A stretch of 64,000 nt of DNA, taken from positions 1,235,501-1,299,500 of the forward strand of contig JAQISU010000070.1 of NCBI GenBank assembly GCA_029339505.1. Reading direction: 5' to 3'. Every line of letters begins with the position of its first letter. Position 1 is the first letter of the stretch. The notes below the pieces were generated by a model. That model made no database searches. It saw only the letters and a program-made list of their open reading frames with translations, and was not told the DNA's origin. A program made the translations under genes and the position numbers. The stretch is from Unio delphinus. Its lineage: Eukaryota > Mollusca > Bivalvia > Unionida > Unionidae. Of this stretch, positions 52,950-62,481 are shown one piece after another.

Positions 52950-53282
52950 CACAAGTAATGTTTACTGGAACAGCCCTAAAATGGGAGAAGTTTTGCCAAA
53001 TCTTTAATAATATTAGTCAATGAAGAACTTTCTATACCAAAACCAGTTCAGACAGACTAAATCCCCATCTAAACATAAAAACAGATCTACAATACTTCTA
53101 TATATGTAGCATACCAATCCAGACACCATGATTTTCTGTGTGCACTAATGATAAAGAAGACATACAGTAAATGATATTGTATAGGACATGACATATTGTT
53201 ATCTTTCTTCTTAACAATGTTGTGTATTCCAATGCCCCATTTTTACTGTTTTAATGCCACAAAGACATTCTTGGTCAGCTCC

Positions 53283-53343
53283 AACTGCACAGACCCAGAT
53301 CTGTCAATGCATAATGTGCTGGCAGATCTAGGTCAGTGCAGTT
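53283..53343. repeat. Short hairpin repeat, copy 4 (best preserved)
   Basis: Arms of 24 nt, beginning AACTGCACAGACCCAGATCT and ending AGATCTAGGTCAGTGCAGTT, pair at 21 of 24 positions around a 13-base loop with GCATAATG. A CTTATAAGTGAGTATATATGG segment about 85 bp downstream also has a relative near copy 1, inverted (about 40785-40803), so the family may be larger than the hairpin. Confidence 0.72.
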
Positions 53344-54084
53344 TTTGTGGCATAATCATAAGAATAAACAAAACAGACCCTGATCTACAGAAACATTTTT
53401 GTTTGAAGTTTTCCTATCTTATAAGTGAGTATATATGGTACGTTGCTTGCTGTTAACTCTACTTATACTCAAATTTTTAGTTAATTATGATATCGGCTAA
53501 AACACGGTATTGGTGCTGATAAAGGAATTTTCATGTTATATGCATGAAATAGAAAAATTAAACAAGATATGAACCAATTTTAAAGATTGGTAAGCCTGGC
53601 ATATACCTCTCTTACTTTCCTGAAAATTTCAAGAGGTTAGTGTAACCCATTGTTGAGATATGCATGGAAACAAGCTCTAAAAATGGCCATTTTTGAGCGT
53701 TATGTAGTCTCACTCGAAAAAAGCTTGAATATAAAATAGAGAATTCTCTAAATATCATACTGAAATTATGCATTTATTGGTCTGGTTTTATGCGGAATTC
53801 TATCCTGCAAATATTGCTTCTTGAATTAAAGAAATCTGTAACATATTATGGATTTTATAAGCAAAATACCGTCAGTAGAAGTTTTGTTTCAACACTGAAA
53901 TTCAAACACTAATCTGTTGTTATATGCCAACATTTTGTACAAAATAACATTCATTATAACTTTTATTGACATCTAGAACTCAACTTTATATTATAATAAG
54001 TAGTAAAACCATTTAAATCACATGGCTAGCCAAGATATTCGAATGAGAACTTGTTCTTTGTCAAACTTTCCAGTTCTAAATTTT

Positions 54085-55012
54085 GTAGTGTCTGTAACCT
54101 TTACAAGTTTATATGGCAATAATTTTGTTGTTTCATTATGGAAAAGTATAAATCCTACAAAGGCTCATGTGTATCCATGTGATGTCCAAGTTGGCCAAAA
54201 TTGGTGGTGCTGTATTGTACCATTAAAAAACGGCAACTCAATAAAAAAAAAAGTTACAGACACTACACAAACAGGTATAAAAATGAAAGATAAAAGTATT
54301 GTTCTACTTGTCATTAAAACTTTGTTTTTCTCAATAGAAAGTTCCATCTTATGTGATGTAATGTTGCATCATCTATTTACCTCTGCAGCCAAGAGCAAAA
54401 AGTGATGCAATAACTCTCTTGATTGAATATTGCATCATTCTTGCAGCACTGTCTGTTTGAGTAATTTACAACAAGACAATGTAACCTGAATTTCTTATCC
54501 TAAACCTGAATTTCTTATCCTAGAAGAAGCTGCCTAATTACTTTTTCTGTTCTTTACCATGGTACATCCCTAAGACATGGGAAGACGACAAAAGCAAACC
54601 TCTGGGAACAACTCTGGTAAGTTTGTATTGAATTGGTAAACCACACTCTTAAATTGTAGTGTCTGTAACCAATATCCCCTTTTTATACTGTCTATAACTT
54701 TATCCCTGTTTTTTTTAAAAAATGAAGCCAAATTATGTTTCCTATTACAGTATTGATGTGTAAGGCTAAATTTTGACATATTGTCTGTCTGCAATTTGTA
54801 ATATTTTGGTATATTTATAGTTTTTTTCATCTAGATTTCTGTTAACAGGCAACATTTTCAGTGATTTCTTATAATATGCAATTGAAACTGAGTATTTTTG
54901 CATTCCATATCATTAGACTAGTAAATTCAAACAGAAATATTATGAGAATTCAATGAGCTCAGACTTAGTATTGGATACATTGCTGATATTGTCAAATGGT
55001 TACAGACACTAC
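54085..55012. promoter_or_regulatory. Left cluster of four GTAGTGTCTGTAACC motifs
   Basis: Copies at 54085-54099 (+), 54253-54266 (-, 14 bp), 54656-54670 (+) and 54998-55012 (-), the rest exact over 15 bp. Repeated short motifs in both orientations between the ends and the gene of a transposon resemble subterminal transposase-binding sites such as those of En/Spm. The 127-aa ORF at 54022-54405 merely translates through two of them. Confidence 0.7.
54577..54616 (+). CDS. Transposon gene, putative first coding exon
   Basis: ATG at 54577 opens MGRRQKQTSGNNS plus one base, followed directly by the donor G|GTAAGT at 54617. The next acceptor, TTTGTTTTTAG ending at 55275, leaves the complementary phase (G|GA), so the join reads ...GNNS-G-SKDKPEEDEQ. 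A very basic, polar N-terminus is in keeping with the next exon. The gene lies inside the inverted-repeat element 53494-57089. Assignment rests on the splice consensus and the phase match. Confidence 0.55.
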
Positions 55013-55275
55013 TAAACATGTGAATTGACCCGACTGTTGTTTACATTATTAAGGAAAGTGTGCAATCATTGTAAATGCTAGAACATTGAATAATCATCAG
55101 GTTTTATGCTATTTCTTTTTCAATCAGATACTTTTCTGTAAGAATCTACAGGTTATTCCAGTTTGCTTATGTATGAAAGCATATTGCATACTCATTACAA
55201 GTATGTTTTGTAAAGTCTAAATTTCATCCGTATACATAGAGGAACAAAAATGAGAATGAAGTTGTTTGTTTTTAG

Positions 55276-55520
55276 GAAGCAAAGATAAGCCAGAAGAAGA
55301 TGAACAGAAGATTAAAGCTAGAAGGGAGAAGACGAGGCTAAAGGTACAAGCCTGGAGAAAAAAACAGACGGAAAATAAGGCGAAACATGAGGAGCTAAAA
55401 AGGGTTGATAGAGAAAGAAGAAAAGATGCAAGACTACTAAAAAAACAGCAATCACTTTCCGATTCAAATCTTCAACAAGAATTAAGAAGGAAAAAACGTG
55501 AAGAAATGATTATGAACTGA
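55276..55520 (+). CDS. Transposon gene, basic N-terminal exon
   Basis: The exon begins after TTTGTTTTTAG and encodes about 80 residues of highly charged sequence (KIKARREKTRLKVQAW, then HEELKRVDRERRKDARL) ending at TGA 55518-55520. It is predicted to be a long basic helix or coiled coil, probably DNA- or RNA-binding. Together with the C-terminal frame below, it resembles from memory a family of uncharacterised invertebrate and fish proteins with a basic start containing WR and a C-terminal WPEKDD-type module. The stop is followed at once by an open frame in another register, so a frameshift or internal deletion probably ended this reading frame. Confidence 0.6.
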
Positions 55521-56161
55521 GCATAAGAAATCTGAGCTGTTATTGTGAGCAATGCATGAAGGTTGACGGGAGATGCAACTTCAGCAAAAATGTTAATGCC
55601 TGGAAAATGAGAGAGTTAGTACTCAATAAAGATAATTTAAGTCAGAAAGGAAAACAACTTAAAGACAAGAATCCATCAACAATAGAAAATAATGACAAGA
55701 AAAGAAAACAAGGAAGTAACCAGAAAGATCATAACTCAGCAAAAAGCGAAAAGCCTAATAAGAAACGGAAGTCAACAGAAAGACAAAACATTGTGACAAA
55801 GAAGATCAAAGTTGACAAAAAAGCACCAACCAACACAGAGAAACCAATAGAGAAATACCACCCTGGAGAATTTGTTGCTGTAGGACTTAAGCCAAAGAAG
55901 GGACCTCTAGATGTATACTTAGCAGAAGTAATAGACATTCTTCATAACGAAGTTAGACTTAAATACATGAGAAAGTCTGGCAACATGTATGTTTGGCCTG
56001 AAAAAGATGATTATTCACAAGAGGCTCTAGATGCTATCTTGTACAGGGTAAAAGCTCCACAAATAGTCAATGAAAGGGGTCATTTCAAGTTTAATGCAGC
56101 TGAATTGTCTAAGCTCAAGTCAAATCTGGAAAAAAATCATAAGCACTTCTATTTGAAATGA
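55502..56161 (+). CDS. Transposon gene, C-terminal part with Cys cluster and WPEKDD module
   Basis: The frame is open from 55502 to the stop at 56159-56161, overlapping the end of the preceding frame. Upstream of the first ATG (55556) it encodes LSIRNLSCYCEQCMKVDG, a C-x-C-x2-C-x6-C cluster that looks like real protein, so the ATG is probably not the true start. A Lys/Asn-rich linker follows, with nuclear-localisation-like KKRK stretches. The last roughly 100 residues form a compact module: HPGEFVAVGL, YLAEVIDI, LKYMRKSGNMYVWPEKDD, a VKAPQIVNERGHFKF strand and a basic helix. The module resembles small beta-barrel reader-like domains at the C-terminus of uncharacterised transposon-related proteins, from memory. 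Catalytic residues are not seen. No copy of the GTAGTGTCTGTAACC motif falls in the coding part. Confidence 0.6.
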   Translation, partial: RNDYELSIRNLSCYCEQCMKVDGRCNFSKNVNAWKMRELVLNKDNLSQKGKQLKDKNPSTIENNDKKRKQGSNQKDHNSAKSEKPNKKRKSTERQNIVTKKIKVDKKAPTNTEKPIEKYHPGEFVAVGLKPKKGPLDVYLAEVIDILHNEVRLKYMRKSGNMYVWPEKDDYSQEALDAILYRVKAPQIVNERGHFKFNAAELSKLKSNLEKNHKHFYLK

Positions 56162-56185
56162 CAATATAAAGTCAAGGTTTAATGT

Positions 56186-56902
56186 GTAGTGTCTGTAACC
56201 TTAAGATCAATCACATATGGGTCTGTGTTTGAGTCAGCACCTTGGGTTGAACAATACTTTAGTGACTATGATTTATTGAACATTCATTATACTTCAATAT
56301 TTTACTCTTACAAACACTATTTAGTATTAAACTTTCAAGTGCTATTTACCAGTTCATAATTTTAACACAAGTATTGGACATATACCTGTTACAATGTGGT
56401 TTTATCATTTTATTAACTAATCAACATTCATTTAATGAATAATTCTAGTCAATGTGTTCATGTTGAATTATTTTTGAAGTGAATTTTATGGAGATATGTA
56501 TGGTTCTGCAGCTGTATTGAAATGCTATAGTTTTGTAGTGTCTGTAACCAATTTTTTGGACAATGTACTTCTGACTCTTATGGAAGTTTGCAATACTTTT
56601 GGCCAGTATTAATGATTTTGTGTGTTTAAATATTCTTCTTGGTGTTAGATAAATGCCTAAATAAGATTATTCTATGTCTTTTATGTTTGTTATGCAAAAG
56701 TTTCATGGTTAGGTTTTTTTCTAAGTGATACCTTTGTCATAGATGTTTTGATTTTGTTATTAAGTTGTTTACCACTTCCAGTTATGTTGTTTACTTTAAA
56801 TGTTGATATCCTGTTACTGGTGTTACTGTGAAAAAAAAAAAAGTTTTAAAGTTTTCATGCTGTTTTTCTTGCATGTTATACACCAAGTGTAGTGTCTGTA
56901 AC
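56186..56902 (+). promoter_or_regulatory. Right cluster of three GTAGTGTCTGTAACC motifs
   Basis: Copies at 56186-56200, 56535-56549 and 56889-56902 (the last ending AACT), all on the plus strand, with spacings of 349 and 354 bp. The first lies 24 bp after the stop codon of the transposon gene. Confidence 0.7.
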
Positions 56903-57089
56903 TGTTGTTATACCACAGAATTGAAATAATGGTTAAACAAAATCGCATGCATGTTCAAGCTAAATCTAACTTGATCTGACTAGGGGACACCCTAGGGTAT
57001 ATAATGAGCTTCATTGAAATGTTCTATCAAACATTTCAATTTTTTAAGTGAGTGAGACTACTCTCAGCACTAATACCGTGTTTTAGCCG

Positions 57090-57190
57090 TATACATTTAA
57101 TTTTTTAGTTAATTATGATATACATTTAATTATTAGTTAATTATGATATACATTTAATTTTTAGTTAATTATGATATACATTCAATTAAG
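57090..57190. repeat. AT-rich minisatellite that served as insertion target
   Basis: Just over three copies of a 28-29 bp unit containing TTTTTAGTTAATTATGATAT. A further copy lies at 53470-53493, left of the transposon, showing that the element was inserted inside this array. Confidence 0.88.
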
Positions 57191-57649
57191 CAAACAATAA
57201 TGATTTAACTTCATGCTACTTCCCATGCAAAACTTTTAAGATCAGATAAAGTAGTGCTATAATTAGATGGACTGTTTGGTAAACAATATGCTTAATGAAG
57301 GGGAACAACTCTGTTTATCTTGTATACTTCATATTTAAAACGAAAATATACGACTGCAGGGGAACTGTGATAATGATAAATATAAATGTATTCATATTGA
57401 TTTCTTGACATAAAGAGTAAACAAAATAACATAACTGTTACTATCATACTGCACTGTAAACAGTCACAATACCATAACAAAAGATTGAAAATAACTTTAT
57501 CTTAGATAACTCCATAAATCTAATATTCTAAATGTTTATTACCATGATATTGTCAAAGTATCAGCTAGCTGTTACCATGACAATGAATAGGTAATTATGG
57601 ATTGCCAAAAATATTCCTAATAAACAGTATATACTTTCATCATCATCAT

Positions 57650-58524
57650 AAGTTTGCTTATGGTCTTGTGTGTTAACAGTATATCAGATTTAGAATGAGT
57701 CTGCTTATGGTTTTGTGTGTTAACAGTATATCAGATTTAGAATGGGTCTGCTTATGGTTTTGTGTGTTAACAGTATATCAGATTTAGAATGAGTCTGCTT
57801 ATGGTTTTGTGTGTTAACAGTATATCAGATTTAGAATGGGTCTGCTTATGGTTTTGTGTGTTAACAGTATATCAGATTTAGAATGAGTCTGCTTATGGTT
57901 TTGTGTGTTAACAGTATATCAGATTTAGAATGGGTCTGCTTATGGTTTTGTGTGTTAACAGTATATCAGATTTAGAATGGGTCTGCTTATGGTTTTGTGT
58001 GTTAACAGTATATCAGATTTAGAATGGGTCTGCTTATGGTTTTGTGTGTTAACAGTATATCAGATTTAGAATGGGTCTGCTTATGGTTTTGTGTGTTAAC
58101 AGTATATCAGATTTAGAATGGGTCTGCTTATGGTTTTGTGTGTTAACAGTATATCAGATTCAGAACGAGTCTGCTTATGGTTTTGTGTGTTAACAGTATA
58201 TCAGATTTAGAATGGGTCTGCTTATGGTTTTGTGTGTTAACAGTATATCAGATTTAGAATGAGTCTGCTTATGGTTTTGTGTGTTAACAGTATATCAGAT
58301 TTAGAATGGGTCTGCTTATGGTTTTGTGTGTTAACAGTATATCAGATTTAGAACGAGTCTGCTTATGGTTTTGTGTGTTAACAGTATATCAGATTTAGAA
58401 TGGGTCTGCTTATGGTTTTGTGTGTTAACAGTATATCAGATTTAGAATGAGTCTGTTTATGGTTTTGTGTGTTAACAGTATACCAGATTTAGAATGAGTC
58501 CGCTTATGGTTTTGTGTGTTAACT
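57650..58524. repeat. 47-bp minisatellite, about 18-19 copies
   Basis: Units contain GTCTGCTTATGGTTTTGTGT followed by GTTAACAGTATATCAGATTT. They differ mainly by AATGGG/AATGAG/AACGAG at the junction. The array ends about 28 bp from the donor site of the exon at 58553-58659, so it occupies the start of the last intron of the PPP2R3-type gene. Confidence 0.95.
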
Positions 58525-58552
58525 GTACATTAGAGTGAGACTGAGTTCATAC

Positions 58553-58659
58553 ATTTCCTCATTAACATCATTAGCTCCCTCTTCTGCTACCAAAAGCTCA
58601 TATTCCTCTGCTGCATATTTCTCCCAGTCTGTCGGCTCAGGTACATCAGATTCAATGTC
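58553..58659 (-). CDS. PPP2R3: PPP2R3-type gene, penultimate exon in this window
   Basis: Acceptor TTTGTTCACAG precedes GAC at 58659, and the donor is AAAT|GTATGA at 58552. The 107-bp exon gives 35 codons plus two bases. It encodes DIESDVPEPTDWEKYAAEEY and continues ELLVAEEGANDVNEE. This matches the near-C-terminal conserved block of the vertebrate B'' subunits (PPP2R3A ...GPEPSDWDRFAAEEYETLVAEE; PPP2R3B has DWEKYAAEEYDILVAEE). The B'' subunits bind the PP2A A/C core and help choose substrates. The exon begins in phase 0, as the upstream exon demands, and ends in phase 2, matching the exon at 46148-46316. Confidence 0.93.
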
Positions 58660-59030
58660 CTGTGAACAAACCAAATATGCACAATGAGGAATCATGGGTC
58701 TAACACAAACAAGATTTACTGGGAGAAATTTCAATTTACAACAAAGCATAAACTTTTAGCACAGAAAAGTAAAATGAAAATATTTCTTCTCTAAGCTACC
58801 TATTAATACATGGTATTAAAAAAATTGAGACTCAGAATGATTCATTGCATGGTTATATTATAAATTTACTTGTTCAATATTTCAGCAAGATTTGAATTTA
58901 CATCCAGCTAAAAAAAAATATGTATGGCATTGGCTACAGAATAATTCAATAAAGTATGTTAACCATGACATCTTACATTGCACTGTATGAAACTTTAACT
59001 TGTATAAAATGTATAAGGAAATCAAACATC

Positions 59031-59380
59031 TACCTGCAAATTGGTGAAGGGATCTTTAACTTGTATTTAAGATAAAATGTATAAGGAAATCAAATATCTA
59101 CCCGCAAATTGGTGAAGGGGTCTTTAACTTGTATTTAAGATAAAATGTATAAGGAAATCAAATATCTACCCACAAATTGGTGAAGGGATCTTTAACTTGT
59201 ATTTAAGATAAAATGTATAAGGAAATCAAATATCTACCCGCAAATTGGTGAAGGGGTCTTTAACTTGTATTTAAGATAAAATGTATAAGGAAATCAAATA
59301 TCTACCCGCAAATTGGTGAAGGGGTCTTTAACTTGTATTTAAGATAAAATGTATAAGGAAATCAAATTGGCTCCATGTAC
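59031..59380. repeat. PPP2R3: 68-bp minisatellite copying an exon 3' end and its donor site
   Basis: Five tandem units, with equivalent points at 59033, 59101, 59169, 59237 and 59305; the real exon border is at 59380-59381. Each unit repeats on the minus strand the last 23-24 exon bases (AAAGATCCCTTCACCAATTT and GCGG) followed by GTAGAT and about 40 bp of intron. The true donor is GCGG|GTACAT. The farthest copy has the better consensus GCAG|GTAGAT. Confidence 0.93.
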
Positions 59381-59530
59381 CCGCAAATTGGTGAAGGGAT
59401 CTTTCTGTTCATGTTCCAGGAACTTGTCAAGGTTGAAGAAGGTGTCAAAGAAAATGTTGGTCATCTTACAGTTCTTCAGGTCCCACAGCGTGATCTTTTC
59501 TGGATCTTTTGGACGGACTAGATCAAGCAT
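59381..59530 (-). CDS. PPP2R3: PPP2R3-type gene, exon with MLDLV...DTFFNL block
   Basis: Acceptor TTACTGTCTAG precedes ATG at 59530, and the donor follows CGG at 59381 (CGG|GTACAT). The exon is exactly 50 codons, phase 0 at both ends. It encodes MLDLVRPKDPEKITLWDLKN and continues CKMTNIFFDTFFNLDKFLEH EQKDPF. Vertebrate PPP2R3A has MLDLVKPAVDGKITLRDLK and MAHIFYDTFFNLEKYLDHEQRDPF at this place, directly after LLCQ, where the upstream exon here ends in CLCQ. The segment belongs to the helical region after the second EF-hand of the B'' subunit. The initial ATG is an internal Met, not a start codon. Confidence 0.95.
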
Positions 59531-59531
59531 C

Positions 59532-60609
59532 TAGACAGTAATAAATTAAACAGTCATATATAAAACTCTTCTGGGAATCTGTTTAATATGGCAGAACCTA
59601 TAAATTTATCAGTCTTCATGAAACGTAACTACAATGAAATCTGTGAAAAAAATTGAGAAGCTCACTCAGAAAACACATGATGATCTTTTGTTTTCAACAA
59701 CAAGATTGAGGAGGCCGATGGATCGCAAGCGATTTCAGGGTGTGTGACCATGCATTAGAGTAATCATAATCATCAAAACACAAGCCCTGTACACATGTAC
59801 TTTATTAACTAATTAGCTTAGTGTTGTTGGCTGCATCTTCTCCATTTGATGCTGTCAATAATTGACTGATACTGACAGGTGTTTGATTTGTGCTCATACA
59901 GTTGGTAATATTGTCTTTACTAGAGAAGCAACCATCATTTGCTGTTGACCTAGCTTTGATCTTATGTATGTTTTATTTGGGGTATTTGTAGAGGTTAATC
60001 CATGAAATTAAATACCTACAAATAAGCCAAAACTAAATTTAAGAACCTATAAAAATGTTTTTATAATTTCTTATTTTAGAAAACTGTTGAAATTAAGATG
60101 CATGAAATTAAATTATACTAAATTATTTAAAATTACAACTGACTACTGACAAATATTTGTGTGGATTATTATGTATCATGATGTAATCACACATTGTCAG
60201 TTTAGTCTGTGATTTCTGACTCAAAATGTTAGTCGAACTCTAAACTGCATGAATTCAAACTGCCGTATATTCAGTTTTTGATCTGATTTGACAATTTGTT
60301 CTTATTGTTCATAGGGTTACCTTAATATAAGCCAGTACTTGTAAGCAATGATGCAATGGTGCTGGAAACCAGTCCACAGTGACCCATTTAAAATATATGA
60401 AATAAGCTCATTTACTGAAAAGTACTGGAATAAGAACATGGACTTAAAATTTAAGCAACTTTTAATAAATTATTGAAAGCTTTCAGTCAGTAAGTTTATA
60501 TCGAAAAACACTTTCATTCCAAAATGTATCTATGCTGCAACATAGTCTCAATGAAACAGGAGTGCATGTACACATGTACATGGAAGACGTGAATCTCATT
60601 TCCAACCTG
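59532..60609. other. Intronic DNA without recognised features
   Basis: Part of the 2.8-kb intron between the exons at 59530 and 62337. No exon, tandem repeat or mobile element was recognised before the dispersed repeat at 60610. Confidence 0.5.
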
Positions 60610-62205
60610 CATGGTTCCCATGCTTTTCTAAAGATAAGTTTCCAGATCATTTCCAGGGGTTTTCCTGGAAGAAATTAAGTTTTTCAAGGTTTACATATGA
60701 CATTACTAAATGGAATTATAGAAAATTTTATAAAAAATGAATTTTCTAAATCTAAAGATGTTTCTATTTCAAGACTCTCCAACACACCTAAGTCAAACAA
60801 GCGATGCTGCTTTAAAAAGGACTGAAATTTCTGTAAAATCGACTCGTCTTGTAGTTCGATAAACCAGCCCCCAAACTATTATTGATACCAAGGCTCATAT
60901 CGTCTTTTAATTTAATACAAGGGACGACAATTTCCCCATTCCTCTAGCATTCCATTTAAGATCTAAAACAAATGCCAAATGCTTACGGTGTAATAGTTTC
61001 TTACCGAATTTCAGCTAAGATTCGACATTTAGGAAAACAAACTTGGCTTAAAACAAATAGCAGTCTATTTTCTTATCTGGATTTCCTCCACAAATACCCA
61101 TCCCATGGACATTTAGGTTGAAATTGGGGTCAGAGAAATTGCATATTGAAAATGTGAAATTTGCCACCACAATGCAGTAGCAGCCTATGGTAGTCGCTTA
61201 CTAACAGGCCTAGCAAATTTAAACGATGCGATGCGTTATATCGACTGCATGAATCAATAGGAAAATGATTTAATTTTCTCAGAAATGGCATGTATTATAA
61301 TTGTTATGTCTTTAATTCGCTGACAGTGTAGAAACTTAAGCATATATGAAACCTGATACGGTACTCGCCATTTGCATTTACTAGTCACATGACTTCAAAA
61401 ATCTCAATTGTCATGTGATATCAACAGCACTCCTTTATAGTGTTGTACAAAATTCAATTATACTGAAAAGTCAGACACCTTTTGTAAAAATCTGAAAGAA
61501 CATCTAACTTTCAACATATTTATTTGAGAACAATGATAAGAAACCCCTCGCTGTTGTTGCAATCTGACCTGTCAGATTCATCAAGCAGAGAGCACAAATT
61601 AACATTTGAATTGGGATATTACTGATATCAGATCACTACAGTATCTATGAGGTCATGAACATGTGGGTTGTGAAATTTGTGTACTTGTACGACTACCAAT
61701 GCAAATTTAGAGTACCAGGTTAAATTCATCAATGCCCTATTTTTATTTTGTCTTTCTTCAGATTAAAGACATAATGATTTTAATACAATTTATGAGAGAA
61801 TACATCATTTTCATATGGACTTGATCTGGGTTTAACTAGATTTAACGACGTTTAAATTTGCAAGGCCATCTGATAAGTGGCTACACTTTGCAGCCACCTT
61901 GTTGACCTCTTGTGATGCTAGACTAGTTTTCATATCTTTCATGTAATAAAAGATATGGATACTTAGCTGTAAGTAGGACAAAAAGTCTACTAGACGAATC
62001 TAATGCACTGAGCATTTGGATTTACTCAACAAAGGTGTTTACAGCAAGCACTAAAATGATATAGACTGCAACTTCCAAATATTCTAGTCATAACAATCAG
62101 TTTAGTTACAACTCAATTATGTAATTGTTTCAGGCATCAAGTGTGATGGTGGAAAACTCCCGGGTATATCTTGACTCGCATCAATATTTACAAAATTCAA
62201 GGACT
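60610..62205. repeat. Long dispersed repeat, copy 2
   Basis: Direct-orientation relative of 48200-50170. Shared landmarks are the CAAGGTTTACATATGAC/CAAGGTTCACATATGAC segment, a CTGTTGTTGCAATCTGACC segment and a CATGAACATGTGGGTTGTGA segment. It has about 130 bp (61690-61820) that copy 1 lacks. The minus-strand frame at 61840-61960 also reads DMKTSLASQEVNKVAAK, like copy 1, but stops interrupt it. It ends about 130 bp from the EF-hand exon. Confidence 0.75.
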
Positions 62206-62336
62206 TTTGATGGTAGAGAATTTTATCATTTCTCTTGATTCCAGTAACATGGCAACCCTGTACCTGCTTTTAAAAGGGGGATGCAATGGGAGTAAAATGA
62301 TAAATATCACAATGATGTGGGATAATATCTCAGCAC

Positions 62337-62481
62337 CTGACACAGACAGTCCTCAAATGGCAGTCTCTCAATTCCTAAGGCTTCCATTTTCTGCATCTGT
62401 TCTTCATAGAAGTATTCCATCTCATACATGGATATTATTCCATCTCCATCAAGGTCCATACACCGGAACCAATACTCTATA
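62337..62481 (-). CDS. PPP2R3: PPP2R3-type gene, EF-hand exon
   Basis: Acceptor ATTGTTTTCAG precedes T at 62481, and the donor is CAG|GTGCTG at 62336. The 145-bp exon is one base plus 48 codons, ending in phase 0. It encodes IEYWFRCMDLDGDGIISMYE followed by MEYFYEEQMQKMEALGIERL and PFEDCLCQ. DLDGDGIISMYE is a complete canonical EF-hand calcium loop (D1, D3, D5, S9, E12) and equals the second EF-hand of vertebrate PPP2R3A/B (IEYWFRCMDVDGDGVLSMYE). B'' subunits confer calcium-sensitive regulation on PP2A. Upstream exons lie beyond the window; I found none between 62555 and 64000. Confidence 0.97.

Larger units (their letters stand above)
53494..57089 (+). mobile_element. Candidate undescribed DNA transposon, 3.6 kb, 26-bp TIRs, TAT target duplication
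   Basis: Terminal inverted repeats at 53494-53519 and 57064-57089 start CGGCTAAAACACGGTATT and match at 25 of 26 positions. TAT is present on each side (53491-53493 and 57090-57092). The element sits in an AT-rich tandem repeat whose intact units read GATATACATTTAA; the left flank ends GATAT and the right starts TATACATTTAA, so removing the element and one TAT rebuilds the empty site. An 11-bp inner inverted repeat (TAGTCTCACTC, 53707-53717; complement 57050-57060) is also shared. Seven copies of GTAGTGTCTGTAAC(C) surround a basic-protein gene. The element lies antisense in the last intron of the PPP2R3-type gene. I see no DDE transposase, so this copy is probably internally deleted. The superfamily is unknown to me. 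Confidence 0.85.

Noticed and set aside
54022..54405. 127-residue plus-strand ORF
   Set aside because: It runs through two copies of the GTAGTGTCTGTAACC motif (giving VSVT), is low in complexity and has no splice link to the transposon gene.
55556..56161. Taking the ATG at 55556 as the true start of a 201-residue protein
   Set aside because: The frame is open upstream to 55502 and encodes a cysteine cluster that looks functional, so the ATG is probably internal.
59349..59534. 61-residue plus-strand ORF
   Set aside because: It is the antisense shadow of the PPP2R3 exon at 59381-59530.
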